Shown here piece by piece: positions 1 to 10,801 of a DNA stretch of 64,000 nucleotides (its first letter is position 1; the number at the start of each line of letters is the position of its first letter). The stretch comes from Clitopilus passeckerianus. Lineage: Eukaryota > Basidiomycota > Agaricomycetes > Agaricales > Entolomataceae. Location of the stretch: contig CALYLX010000083.1 in the NCBI GenBank assembly GCA_944990035.1, positions 310,001-374,000 of the forward strand, given 5' to 3'. The notes under the pieces were generated by a model. The model saw only the letters and a list, made by a program, of their open reading frames with translations, made no database searches and was not told the origin of the DNA. Position numbers and translations under genes: made by a program.

Positions 1-106
1 TCGTGGCCAAAAAAACGAACGCGCACCTTGCGTCAACTGCTTCCGTCGAGAAATAACGCGCGAAATTGCGAGGTGTTCCATTTCAAGATCTTTATTCTTC
101 TCTGGG

Positions 107-113
107 TATAAGA
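107..113 (+). promoter_or_regulatory. TATA box of HsbA-like gene 1
   Basis: A TATAAGA element sits 79-85 bases upstream of the ATG at 192, a usual distance for fungal TATA promoters with a short 5' leader. It suits a strongly expressed gene for a small secreted protein. Assigned by sequence and position only. Confidence 0.55.
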
Positions 114-191
114 GGCCTGGAATAATAGCCCGAAGAATTCAGCAAACTACTCAGTTTTCAGCCTCTCAGACTAGCTTACAATCTATTCATC

Positions 192-891
192 ATGCGCTTC
201 TCTGCTCTCTTCGTCGTTGCCGCTGCCATTGTCTCTGGCTTTGCTCAGACCGTTGATGATGTTAAGGCCGATATTGCCAACATCTCAGATCAGGTCACTG
301 CCCTCGACAACGCCATCACTGCCTTCCCCTCCACAGGCGGAACCTTGGCTGGCGCATTGGTACGTTACGATGAAGGTCACTCATCTTCTTACCAACTAAC
401 TTATTCACTGTTCAGGCCATCCACACCGCTGCAGGTACTCTCAAGACAACCATCGACGATGCCACTGGTGACGTCCAGGCTAGTACCATCCTTCCTTTGC
501 CACGTCTATGGTTTACAAACCGAAGTGTAGGATACACCAGGACCCGTCTCTGAGGCTGATGGCCAGGATATCCTCGACTCCGTGACCGCCTTCGAGCCTA
601 CCATTGAACACGCTCTCGTCGGTATCGTCGAGAAGAAGCCGGCCTTTGACGCCCTCCCTCTCGGTGGTGTTACCGCTCTCGTTAAGCAGGATCTCGCCGA
701 CCTCCGCACCAGCACTTATGCCTTTGCCACCGCTTTGATTGACGCTGCTCCCGTAAGTACTCTTGCTCAGCTATCTACTGTGGGATCGAGAATTCTGATA
801 TCTCGTTTAGGCTGATCTCAAAGATGCTGCTACTGCTCTCCGTCAGAAGATCGACGATGCCTTCGCTGTAGCTCAGGCTGGCTATGCTTAA
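192..891 (+). CDS. HsbA-like hydrophobic surface-binding protein 1
   Basis: Small secreted protein of the hydrophobic surface-binding protein A (HsbA) family. Known members are secreted by filamentous fungi and coat hydrophobic solids; here that role is inferred. The model has four exons, 192-359, 416-478, 531-752 and 811-891, all with phase-0 introns, giving 177 residues. Residues 1-19 (MRFSALFVVAAAIVSGFAQ) are a clear signal peptide. The mature chain is Ala/Asp/Val-rich and helical, with the family-like segment AFEPTIEHALVGIVEKKP followed by ALVKQDLADLR. Intron 2 (479-530) must use a GC donor (CAG|GCTAGT): the other in-frame choice is a very poor GTCCAG donor, and the remaining GT options break the frame. 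The gene at 15141 has the same four-exon layout and a closely similar protein, which confirms the model. Confidence 0.87.
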
Positions 892-1737
892 ATCGACTCT
901 TGGGCACAAGTCTTCGGGGCTTTGGTTTTAGCTTGCTTAAAAGTGGCTCCGTAGTACTTTCGTATAATCTGTTTTCTTTCTGTACTTCCAGTTTATAAAT
1001 CTGGTGCTCCATTCTTACCACGTTTGGCGGTGTTGCGTGCTGGATTCGCTCGATAGCCTGGCTTAAATCAGTATCAGGGATGCGACACAATCGTTGAATG
1101 CTAGGGTTATCTTCCACTGCCATACTTACCTCAGCTTTGTGCTTGTCTATATACCAGAATCCACCTCCTTCCGACTCATTATTGCAATGACGCTGATAAT
1201 ATCCCAGGTTTATTCAGGTATCAAGGATATCCCCCTAGGGTGTCGGCTCTCAGTAGACTAATGAATGACAATGTCCCTTTGCGACATCTCGCATCTCTGT
1301 AGGAAATCTGACGGGCCGGCGGCAACGTACAGCTAGGCATCACATATACATCGGATTCACAAGACAAGTGCCCTAAACCCGAAGATATGGGTCTCGACAA
1401 GCACGTGGAAAGCTGTTAGATTCTCACCTCTGCTTATACTCACGCACCGAAACGGCTTTCTCACTCATGCCTCTATTTACCTCCGCGAAAAGGTGGCGAC
1501 GGTCCTCAAAAATGGATCCACATGGTAGAGATCTCAATACAGACCCAGCTATACAGTGGTAGTCCCAAAGGGAGTCTCAATTATTTCGGATTCGAATAAG
1601 AATTATATAGCAATACACAATCCAACATATTAACACTCTAAATCGCCAGGAACCGATCAGAGTTCCGTATTTAGTATTCAGTCCTGAGAGCGAATGTTCG
1701 CAGCCGGTGCGTCGTCACCGGCGGACTCGACGGCAGC
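892..1737. other. Intergenic, no gene seen
   Basis: About 850 bases between HsbA-like gene 1 and the convergent Hva1/TUDOR gene. Short open frames here lack start context, introns or recognisable domains. It should hold the 3' ends of both genes. Confidence 0.6.
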
Positions 1738-2510
1738 CTAAGGGAGTTGATCGCTCGTGGCTGGTGCCTCCGATATCTCTACAGCCACTTTCTCCCCGCC
1801 ATCTCTCTCCTTGGTTTCGTCTACGTTCATCTTTTCAACTGCATCTTTCTCCTTTTCCGCTGCTACACTGGTCTCCTCAGGTTGAGCTGTTTTACCGCCG
1901 CGTCCGCGTCCCCTACCCCTACCCCGACCCCCGCCTCTCGTCCCCTTTTTCGTCGTCTTGGCTTTTTTGGTAGCTTTTGGCTTTTCTTCGTCAAGCTGAT
2001 CCTCTTCATGCTCCGATGCAGTAAGTTCGTTTGCCCGCTTGTCTCCTGCCTTCGCGGAGGCGTCAGATTTCTTGCGTTTTCCATTGGCAGTCGACTTTGC
2101 CCCCTCATTGACGGCCTCCTCAGCTTCTCCTGTGACCTCCCCTTTACTTTCAGCCCCTTGAGTTCCATTTTCCTTCGTCGAATCGGGCACAGGCTCATCT
2201 TCACCCTCAGCATCCTTGTCGGACCCACCGGAATCAGTCAGCTTTGTCAATTCACTGGCCCTCTTGACAACATCGTTCCCTTCTCGCTCGACGTGAACTG
2301 CGGGGTTCTCCGGATCCGCGTTCTTATGCACTTGTTTTCCCTTGCTCTCAATCTCGAGTTTGCCATGAGTCTTGATCTCAGCTGCGACGCCTGTCGGTTG
2401 CCCTCCTCCCCAGTTCCAGGAAACTAAGCTCGTGAAAATTAGAGGGAACCCTTCTGACTGGGGAGAATTTTCGTACCTTCGTCTCCTTCTTTGATATCCT
2501 TATCGGCCAT
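1738..2510 (-). CDS. Hva1/TUDOR-domain protein with basic Gly-Arg tail
   Basis: Two exons, complement 2477-2510 and 1738-2423, joined in phase 1 across a 53-base intron, give 239 residues. The short first exon (MADKDIKEGDE) runs into VSWNWGGGQPTGVAAEI and then KGKQVHKNADPENPAVHVER, which is the signature of the Hva1/TUDOR (DUF2945) domain, a small beta-barrel of unknown biochemical role found in fungi and bacteria. The rest is low-complexity and charged: Lys/Glu-rich stretches, then a run of alternating Gly and Arg preceded by TKKAKTTKKG at about residues 170-195, resembling AT-hook or RGG nucleic-acid-binding tails. Nuclear or RNA/DNA-associated function is therefore a guess. Nearly all of exon 2 is also open on the opposite strand, which is a composition shadow. 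Confidence 0.85.
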
Positions 2511-2616
2511 TTTCTTTCGAGTGTGTTAGGCGTGTATGAAAGATTGTGGAAAGCGAGTTGATGTGGTTGGCAACGAAGTTAGGAAATTGAGGGGAATACT
2601 GGAAAGGAGCTGCAAT

Positions 2617-2623
2617 TATATAG
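2617..2623 (-). promoter_or_regulatory. Possible TATA box of the Hva1/TUDOR gene
   Basis: On the minus strand TATATAA lies 107-113 bases upstream of the ATG at 2510. Position and sequence fit a TATA element; nothing else supports it. Confidence 0.4.
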
Positions 2624-2936
2624 CATCAGCTGGATTCAACATCCATCTAAGACAATCGGGTGCATGCACCGGGATGGCGTCATAGGGGTTGGTTGAGTCC
2701 CCGATCATTCCTAATACGGGGGACGCGTTATTTGCTCCTATTCGATTAGGAAACGGCACGTGTTGCTGGAGGAGGCAGTCGCTGGTCGCTGGTCGGGTAA
2801 ATGGGGTTTGTCAAGATGTCCTGCAGCAGCAGTATACTGCAGAGTCCAGTAGGCAATGAAGGCGATGGAAAGCGGAACAATATATTCTTAACCATGATGT
2901 ATGCGCCATCACTTGCGCCATCATGCTAATGAAGAG

Positions 2937-5900
2937 TTATAGGCAAAGAAAACGTCTCCACGCCGGCTCAGGCTTCTTGCCCTCATCCTGCGACCTCAAT
3001 GGTCTCTCGCCATCGACGCCTTCACGGGGCTTTGAGGCCTTTTCCATACCATCTTCGGAACCTGCAAGCGTGACTTGGTCCCAATTCGAATTGCCATCCT
3101 CCACCTTCGCCTGATGCTGCTTGGCGACATTATTTGGCGCCAACTCTGGTGCAATTGCCATGACTGCGTATTCTGAAAGCGACAGAGATCCAGCGTCATT
3201 CGTTGCGAGATTCGCAATCTATTGAGGATGAGAACATAGATCAGCCATGTGAACGAGAGATGTCAAGGAAAATGGAAGAACAAACCTCGTTTATGGGATT
3301 CAGCACATCCGTTCCTCCAACCTTGGTCACGGCGGGCCACACCCCAACCTTGTTCGCTACGATCACGTTCCACGCAGCTTGCTTGAGAGCAGTGTTGTTC
3401 GTGCGCTGACCAGCGTATGCTTGCAATTTAGCGTAGAGCTGTCACACACTTGTCGTCAATAAACCATTCTCCACCTCAGAAAGAACCTCCACTTACCTGG
3501 TTAAACCCACCACTCCCGAATGTCTTGCCATATTTCGCGATTTTCCTATACACGAGGTCAATCAGTCAGGTTTTCCAAAATATGAGAGGAAAGGACGTAC
3601 TCGGCATCAGACGCATTATACAACTTGCAGAAATCAAGCCAAGCAGCATCGAATTCAGGAGCGTCCGTGATGAGGTCCATAGCTTCCATGAGGAACTCGC
3701 CTCCTCCAAATAGCATAGTCAAATGATACCTGATAAACGCCTGTTTCGTCTTCGACCTTCATAGAGGAAAAGTAAAAAGCACTGACGAGCCTGCGCCCTC
3801 GTCCCCTATATCCGTCAGATGTGCAGTCTCGGCATCCCATCCCACAGCAGACGTGTTGCCAGTGAACAAGCCATACTTGAACCCTCCGATATCTTTCTGC
3901 AGAACGATTCGGCCATCAGCGACAGCCCTATACCACGACAACCTGTAGGAACGTACCATCGAGGTCAAGAGGCGATCTTTCCACTTCTGATCATTCTATC
4001 CGTCCATCATCGTCATCGTCAGCACAAATATCCCCCCACGGTCAAAGAAACCACTTACAGTCCTCTCCCACTTCGTGAACCAATTCCCCGCCAACGTCGT
4101 CCAATCCGGTCCAATCCTCAATCTCCCCGGAACCGATGGCGGCGGCGGAGGTAACGCCTTCCTCAACGGGTCCCATCTCATAATCGTCTCGTCCGCTTGG
4201 AGGGTATAGTCCATTATGTCGCCCATGAGTTCGTCAGCTACGAAAATCAACAAAATATCACTCAGTACCCATTCCATCAAGGTGAAAGAAGGGAAGAACA
4301 TACTAGTAAGGTAATAAAACGGCCTCCTCAACGTACTCCCCGCCACCCTCGCCTCCTTCGCCCCATCTCCCCAATGCGACACATTATGTCTGCTCCCAAT
4401 ACCCGCATACGGCCCCGTATGGTGCGAGTCGACTTCGGAAATATGTCTCGTCATCGCATGTGCGATACGGAAAACGTCTGCGCGGCCGGTGCGGAGGAAG
4501 GACATCCATAGCCAGAGGTCCGTGCCTGTCATCCCATGTAGTAATCAGCAACAAGTTCCGGTGACAGGAAACACAGAAAATGGGATGAGAGAGAAGGAGG
4601 AGAGAGAAAGGAGAAGGAGACCCAACTCACCCAACTCCCCATTATCCCATGCATATCCTCCCACATCATACCTCCACCCATGCCTCGTCTGGTCATACGT
4701 ATGCATCACATCCCCATAATTCCAAAACCCATAAAACTTCCTCTGCTCGATCTCCGCCACATAGAAATCCAGGAGGTCGGATTTGCGCTTTTCGATGGTG
4801 GCTAGTGAGGTGCGGGTGGTATTGGGGACGTTCCTGGTGGGAAGGATGTCAGCTGTAGTTAAATGAAAAAAGACAAGAAACGAACCAGCGGCCACCGAAA
4901 AGGTTATGGCTTGCATAAAATTCCGGGCTCGCGACAATTTGCGGGGTCTTTTCCTGTATCACCCAACTCTCAATTAGCACACGCTACCTCTCTCTTCGTT
5001 CAATGAATATCCCTACATTAACCTCTGCCAATTGCGCCAGAACAGCCCTGGACGGCGTAGCAGGAAACAGCTGCAACGAAATCTCATACGACCTCCCTAT
5101 ACCCGTTGGATCCGGGTCCGGGTTCCCGACATCTTCGTATGCGAGGTCCAGCTATTCACTTGTCAGCTTTCGTGGACTTGATTCATAGAGCGGTGACGGT
5201 GGGAAGTTGAAGAAGGGGAGACCAGGAGGAGACGTACACCATGCGCAACAGTATCATAATGCCTCATATCCATAGCCTCCGCTCTCGGACTATACGCCCA
5301 CAGCGTAACGGTGCTCGTATCCGTCCCTGCGTCGCGGATGTCGATGCTCCGGGGGGCGCCTTGCCAAAACTCTGCTCATCCCCCATCAGCCTCCGACCCA
5401 CTTTTCATAACGATAAAGAGAAAACCAAACACACCCTTCAAGGAAAAGACAACACTCCCCCCAGTCGCACCCCCAACACATCCCACCCCACTCGCCCTCC
5501 TCCCAACACCTCCCCCCGTATCACTAACCCACCCCTTCTTCCCACCCCCCGCATTAACAGTCCTCTTCCTGATACTAAACGTCTCAGACCCCAACTGATC
5601 CAAACTATAATCACTCCACACCGGTAAATCCTTCACGTAGGGTTGTATCGAACTAGCCCAAGTCGAAACATCCGACGTCTGCGTCCCGTCGAATTGGGGT
5701 TGGAGGACGGCAGAGGTGGCGTCCCGACGGAGCCCGGACATGACGCGGATGGGTTCGCCCCAGATTCCGCCCGAGGAGGAGAGGAAGCGGATGTGTCGGT
5801 TGTAGAGTTCGTCGGTGAGGGGTGTTTGGAAGCGAAGGGCCTGAGGTGGGGAGGGGGTTAGTGAGAAGAAGGAGGGGGAGGAAGGAGAAGGAAGAGGAGA

Positions 5901-6778
5901 GGACGTACGATTCCTTTGATGAAATCCTTGCTCTGGTCGGCGTCCCAGATGAAGAAATGCACCATCCTTAACGCGGTGGCGCCCGCTGCGATGTAGAACC
6001 GCACCGTGAAGGGGAGGAAGTTGTACGGGGCGCCTTTGTATTTTCCTGTCACCTTCAAGTTTCGGGCGTGGTCCAATCAGCTCAATGTGAACGAAAAAGA
6101 TAAACAGGAGGGGAAGTACCTTTATGACAGCGCGAACAGGCCCCTTCTGCTCGACGGTGACGGAGTCGATGGTGCCGGTTGTAGCAGTGACCGTAGGACG
6201 AGGACCTTCCAGTTCGGGTTCGTCGGGGCCGTCTTGGACGTGTATGATCAAGGTCCCGTTGGAGACTTGGGCTTTGCCTCCTAGTGAGAGGGAGGGTATG
6301 AGGGTGGTTCCTGTTTTGTTGAATTTCGCTGTTTTACAGGGTTAGTAGGAGGACTTATGTCGGAGAGGAGAGAGAACGAACCTGAGAAGCTACCGGTAGT
6401 TACCGTCACGTCATTGCCAGTTTCCGATACAGAGACTGGAGATTGAGGTTCGGCAGGCGTTCCGGCCTTCAGCGAAAGCTTCTCCGAAAGTCCAGTGTTC
6501 GCAGGGATGGTGTGGCCAGTCCATTTCAGGCTTCCGTCTGGCCAGCTAGAGTAGTAACATTTGTTAGATTACCCGAGAGCGGGAGGACGGAGAAGAGCTC
6601 ACTAAGCCAAAGGCCACGTCTGCACGGGAACCGATCCATTCGCAGTGGATAGACCGATAGGTGTAGTCTTGTCGATCTCTCCTTTATTCCATGGAACTCC
6701 AAAAGACGTCCCGGTCGGAGTGACAATGGGTGCAGTCCCATCGAGCCATTTCAACTCAACGGCAGCTGGGGTACTCAT
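2937..6778 (-). CDS. PL26-type (PcRGLX/YetA-like) exo-rhamnogalacturonan lyase
   Basis: Predicted polysaccharide lyase of the PcRGLX/YetA-like family. The founding enzyme removes unsaturated galacturonosyl-rhamnose units from the end of rhamnogalacturonan I by beta-elimination. I could join 17 exons in frame: 6603-6778, 6382-6545, 6120-6328, 5909-6052, 5435-5840, 5238-5371, 5023-5151, 4886-4953, 4631-4833, 4304-4525, 4059-4237, 3957-3995, 3783-3896, 3601-3740, 3497-3545, 3286-3438 and 2937-3218, for 936 residues. Family landmarks in order are TSFGVPWNKG, YWPDGSLKWTGH, FYIAAGATALRMVHFFIWDAD, EFWQGAPRSIDIR, HYDTVAHGLDLAYEDVG, FYGFWNYGDVMHTYD, RYDVGGYAWDNGELGTDLWL and EVDSHHTGPYAGIGSRHNVS. The junction of exons 13 and 14 (42-base intron at 3741-3782) is the weakest. 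No signal peptide precedes residue 1, so export is unclear. Mutation of the frame is not seen, so the gene looks intact. Confidence 0.88.
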
Positions 6779-7609
6779 GTTGGGTAGGTAGAACAGGCGC
6801 AGGGGATACTCCGGGAACAGGATGGTTATATGTTTCTCTCCATTGACGAACTTGGTCCAAAATTATCCTGGATATCGGCGGCCCGATGGGTAGAGAAAGA
6901 AGTAATGCCGACGCATCACGGGACCTTCTATGGAAGAGAGTCGGTGTCTGTGTCGTTAAATCCGAGTATCGCGCTAGTTGCGAGTGACGTATGGTGCAAT
7001 GTGTTAACCGAGTTTGCATTAAATGAAGGCATGTCTTGTGGCTTCAGCGAAGCGGCCCGGGTTGGGATAAAGTTTCATGGATGAGCGACCCTGCAGCTGC
7101 AGAACCTCTCCTATCTTCGAACATGGCTTTACAGAGAGTATATTCGGTACGGCTGTAGTCGTGGTCAAGCTCAAAGCGAGGTTGCTGTGGCAGTGCATGC
7201 CTCTTCGTCCTTGCCTATCACCACTGCCTGCCTTCAGGTCGCTCCTCAAGCTTCTTCTTTCAAGTTTTCTCCAGAGCTAGCTTGCAGAAAGTCTGAGTGG
7301 AATCATGAATAGAATATCCGAACCTCGTCCAGCTGGTCATGAGGTCCTCAGCAACCCAATCCGTCCGTGACATCCCGCACCATTGGGCCGGACCGGTCGG
7401 GATGATTGATGTCGAAGCTGCACAAGACTCAAGTTGCTCATGATGCGTAAACTCTGGAAAAGTGTCGAGCTGAGCCTTCAGCGACCGAAGATCGGCCGCG
7501 GCGAGCAGCGTAGACCACCCAACCACCGACCGTCTCTAAGTGCCTTAGCCTCTGTCTGAACCACCACCGACGTTGTGGGTGCTCCTAGCCCCTCCACCTC
7601 CACCTAACT
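6779..7609. other. Divergent intergenic region
   Basis: About 830 bases separating the start of the PL26-like gene (minus) from the start of the Atg27-like gene (plus), so it should hold both promoters. On the minus strand ACATATAACC lies about 55 bases upstream of the PL26 ATG, a weak TATA candidate. The open frames here (for example 7260-7526, minus) show no recognisable domain and I do not call them. Confidence 0.5.
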
Positions 7610-9095
7610 ATGCTCAGAAAGGCTGAAGCAATAGTGGCTCTTTGGTGCCTAATACAAGCCTACCTCGCCGCCGCCTCTCCCTCACCCTCACCCTCACCTC
7701 CCGCACCCTTACATCCAGCACCCCAATGCAACTTCACAATCGGCCAATACTCTTACGACCTCTGCCCCCTCTTCTCCTCCCACAAAGCCACCTTCCAGAT
7801 CTCAATAATCCAAGAAACACCCCCGACCCGTACTCAACATATCTACTCAATCAACCTCTCTCAACCCCTCGAGAGAGATGGGACGTTGCCTGCTGAACTT
7901 CAGGTAAGCCCTTCCTCACGCCTCAGCCTCGGTATCTGTATCAGCAATCCGTATCGAGAGGGATTGCATTCCGAGTCAACGTAAATATCCAACGTGTCTG
8001 ACTTGAGCTTTTCCGAAGTGCCCACCAGGAACCCAAATATGCCTCTCGATACACAACACCCGGCCCAACCACCCCTCGGAGCCGGAGAGGGTCCTCCAAG
8101 TCGTGCCTATAGCTTCGCAGGGTGGGCTTAAGGTTAAGGCGAAGCTCGTTGTGGGGTATAACTCCTCAGAGGAGAAGGAGGAGAAGGATGAACCAGGTAA
8201 GCGTTTTCTATCTCCAAACTATTGGTGTAGAAGGATTGACGACCGGGAATGGATCCTACAGCTCCACTCCAACTCACCCTCCACGGCGGCCTCTACATGT
8301 CACAAAAACAAAAAGCTTCTTTCGTTTTTCTTTGTCCTCGCAGTAAAACAAGTCACGCTACCAAGCTGTCAAAACCGACGTTCAGATACTCATTCAACGG
8401 AACGCACGCGTTTGAGTGGAGGGCGAGGGAGGCGTGTCCTCGGAAGGCTATAGTGCCACCGGCGGGTGAAAAAGACGGGGAGGGGGAAGATGAAGATCCA
8501 GCAGTGGATCCTCCGGCTGACCCGGATTCTGAACCAGAGCGGGGCGGAGATTCTGATAAAGGAAGTAGTGGTGGAGGAGGAGGAGGAGGAGGAGGAACGG
8601 GAACGGGAGGAAGAAGGTTCACACTTCTTCCACCGCTGCATCGACTGACGGGGACGGGATGGGGGGTGTTGGGGAGGGTGGTTACGGTGTAAGTTCGATC
8701 TTGGGCGTCTACTTCCTTCGTTCTGACTGTGCTGACGGTCGGTTTGTAATAGTATCCTGGCTTATTGGTTTGTGAGGTTTCTCGTAACTCGCTTGGGCCG
8801 CAGCTGTCGAGCACGACCAAGACGACCGCGATCACGAAGTCCTGGACTCGGCGTCCCCTCCCTATCCCTCCAACTCACGCCTATCCTTTCTCTCCTCAAA
8901 TTTTGGCGATCTTCCTCATACTCACCCCCAAACTCCTCCTCCTCGTCACCCTTCATCTTTGACTACGACGACGACGATGTCGGTCGAGAACCTGAGGAGC
9001 TTCCGTTAACGCCTAGTGGCTTCGGAGGTAGGGTAGGTGAAGGGGTGATGAGTGGTGGTGGTGGTGGGTATGGGAGTTTGAGGACGGGAAGTTGA
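7610..9095 (+). CDS. Atg27/MRH-type single-pass membrane protein
   Basis: Four exons, 7610-7903, 8019-8196, 8262-8688 and 8753-9095, give 413 residues. An N-terminal signal peptide (residues 1-22) is followed by a Ser-Pro linker and a mannose-6-phosphate-receptor-homology domain with conserved cysteines: CNFTIGQYSYDLCPL, then CPPGTQICLSIHNTRP, VVPIA and FVFLCPRS, ending in FNGTHAFEWRAREACP. This pattern fits the Atg27 family, membrane proteins cycling between Golgi, endosome and pre-autophagosomal sites; that role is inferred. An acidic Pro/Gly-rich stalk precedes a hydrophobic segment (GWGVLGRVVTVILAYWFV) and an Arg-rich cytoplasmic start. The tail contains FIFDYDDDDVGREPEELP. Reading straight through 8784-9095 is supported by a diverged downstream duplicate that preserves this same tail motif. 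The stalk includes a Gly-rich stretch from a GGA repeat at about 8570-8592. Confidence 0.82.
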
Positions 9096-9439
9096 CGTTA
9101 GTTCAGGTGGTGGGTGGGTTGTACTGGTATGCATTGGAGAGATAGATTGTATTTGTCTTCTATTGAAGGGATTAATACCTAGAGGCTGCGGTTCATCCGC
9201 TGAGTGAATACGAAACGTTTTAAGAACGTTTGAGCATCGGAAATGGTCGAAAAATGATAGAAAATATTTAAAAACACGACATGCGCACATCTTACTGTGC
9301 GGTCCGAATCATGAAGATCGAGGGAAAACAGACCATTTACATGGTCAGAGCGCAGCGGTGCGCGTCACCAACCTTTTTGGTATGTAGAAGTATGGGCAGC
9401 TTCTACCCTCCAAACCCTGTCTGAATCGCGTCCTATCAA

Positions 9440-9655
9440 GAGGCCCTGGACTTCCTATCCCTGTACCTCCCACTCGCACCTCAGGTTGTCCTTTCGTTCA
9501 TCGCCTTTTTGCACTCGTTCCAAACCTATAGCTCCTCTTCGTCGTCGCCGTACATCTTCGACTACGAGGATGACGAAGTTGGTGAAGAGCCTGAGAAGCT
9601 TCCGTTTACTGTTCGCCTGGTAACTTCAGAGATTTTCGAAGTTACCAAAGAATAA
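9440..9655 (+). pseudogene. Broken duplicate of the Atg27-like C-terminal tail
   Basis: This stretch resembles the end of the gene just upstream. It reads RGPGLPIPVPP in one frame (compare RSPGLGVPSLS), then shifts frame near 9530 and continues as SSSSSSPYIFDYEDDEVGEEPEKLPFT (compare SSSSSPFIFDYDDDDVGREPEELPLT, each given here only in part as key residues FDY, DD, VG, EPE, LP). No lumenal domain, membrane segment or start codon precedes it. I read it as the remnant of a tandem duplication covering the last exon. The frameshift and the absence of upstream exons argue against a working gene. Confidence 0.65.
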
Positions 9656-9962
9656 TATGAAGAACGAGAGGTAACTCACACGAATCTACATGACGGTAGC
9701 CTGTTCTTAACCAAATTTTGGCGTCTACAAGCCTCTAATGCGACCTTCTGAAGACCCGTAAATGCCAGCCGGCTCTTCGGACCGTTAATTATCTGCCAGA
9801 TGATGTGATCTCTGATATCTGCTTACGTCAGCGGCAAAGAATACATGTTGGCTCGGCCAAGTCTACGCATCTGCCTCATAAAAGGCCATTCAACGTTCGG
9901 CTTTTATAATCTTACGGTTATCTGTTCAGAACTTCGGATACGTCGCCCAGAGGCCATTGAAA

Positions 9963-10801
9963 ATGCTTTCGGCACTCAGGCGACAGCTCGCAACAACACT
10001 AGGACCGAGAAAAGCTGTACCTTATGGGGTACAGCCGAGCGCAAGAATCACTGAAGCTGCTCGACCTAACCATCGTCAACATGGGACGCCCTACGCCTCG
10101 GGATGTCTGAGAGGACGACATGCTATGCCTCCATCTGCTGCGCTCAGGCAGACGCATATCAGGGCGTTCTCGTATTCATCCATTCCACGTTCCGTCGTGG
10201 CGGTCGCACGCGCCTTTCGAGTACCAATAGCAGCCGGAATTGTTGTAGCTGGAGGGCTTGCGTATGCTAATTACAAGTTTGAAGGTCGGTAGTGCGCTTC
10301 TGTACTCCTAGGATTGTTTCTGACATCAATATTCCAGAACTCAAGCAAAAAACTATTGGTTGGATAAGCACCGTGACCACAGCATACAACATATATGGTA
10401 CTGCTACAGATGGTGTTGATGCCGTCCGGTCACGCCTCTCTGGAATAAAGCTCCCTGAAGTCTACTTTGAGGCTCCCAACGTGGGGCAATATTTAAAGGA
10501 CCTGTTTGGCCCAGAAGAAGAAAAGGGTAAGCTTGAGGGCAAGAGCACTATTCCAGAACACAAGCAGAAAACTACTGGTTGGATAAACACTGCGACAGAA
10601 ACGGCCCATGACATATATGGCACTGCTACAGGCGGCGTTGATGCCGCCCGGTCACGCCTCTCTGGACTGAAGCTTCCTGAAGTCAACGTCGAGGCTCCCA
10701 ACGTGGGGAAATATTTCAAGGACCTGTTTGGCTTAGAAGGGGAGAAGCGCAAGAGCGGCGGAAATGATGAAAGCGGTGGAGAATCGTCAAACAGGCGGTA
10801 A
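9963..10801 (+). CDS. Mgm1/OPA1 N-terminus-like protein without a GTPase domain
   Basis: Two exons, 9963-10284 and 10338-10801, joined in phase 1, give 261 residues. The N-terminus (MLSALRRQLATTLGPRK) is Arg-rich, lacks acids and looks like a mitochondrial presequence. It leads to AFSYSSIPRSVVAVARAFRVP, a hydrophobic segment (IAAGIVVAGGLAYA) and NYKFE, which is the inner-membrane anchor region of fungal Mgm1/OPA1 dynamin-like proteins as I know them. Mgm1 fuses inner mitochondrial membranes and needs a GTPase domain; none is present here. Instead exon 2 holds two repeats of about 70 residues, each with GTAT.GVDA.RSRLSG, KLPEV and EAPNVG.Y.KDLFG. The second repeat begins with a copy of the intron's own acceptor (ATTCCAG|AA), now translated as part of the exon. 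The chain then ends in a short Lys/Ser-rich tail. Probably a truncated paralogue. Confidence 0.7.

Noticed and set aside
1747..2427. Plus-strand frame of 226 codons opposite the Hva1/TUDOR gene
   Set aside because: Antisense shadow rich in Leu/Phe/Cys from a Glu/Lys/Arg-rich gene; no introns, domain or start context.
5376..6251. Long minus-strand open frame of 291 codons
   Set aside because: It runs through two introns of the PL26-like gene. Only the stretches matching exons 3 and 5 carry family landmarks, and the middle is out of frame.
8353..8835. Minus-strand Pro-rich frame of 160 codons
   Set aside because: Antisense of the GGA-repeat and acidic stalk of the Atg27-like gene; low complexity only.
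8753..9004. Alternative last exon of the Atg27-like gene after splicing GTTTCT...GCCGCAG at 8777
   Set aside because: It would need a different phase, and the tail it gives is not supported; the straight reading matches the duplicated tail at 9440-9655.
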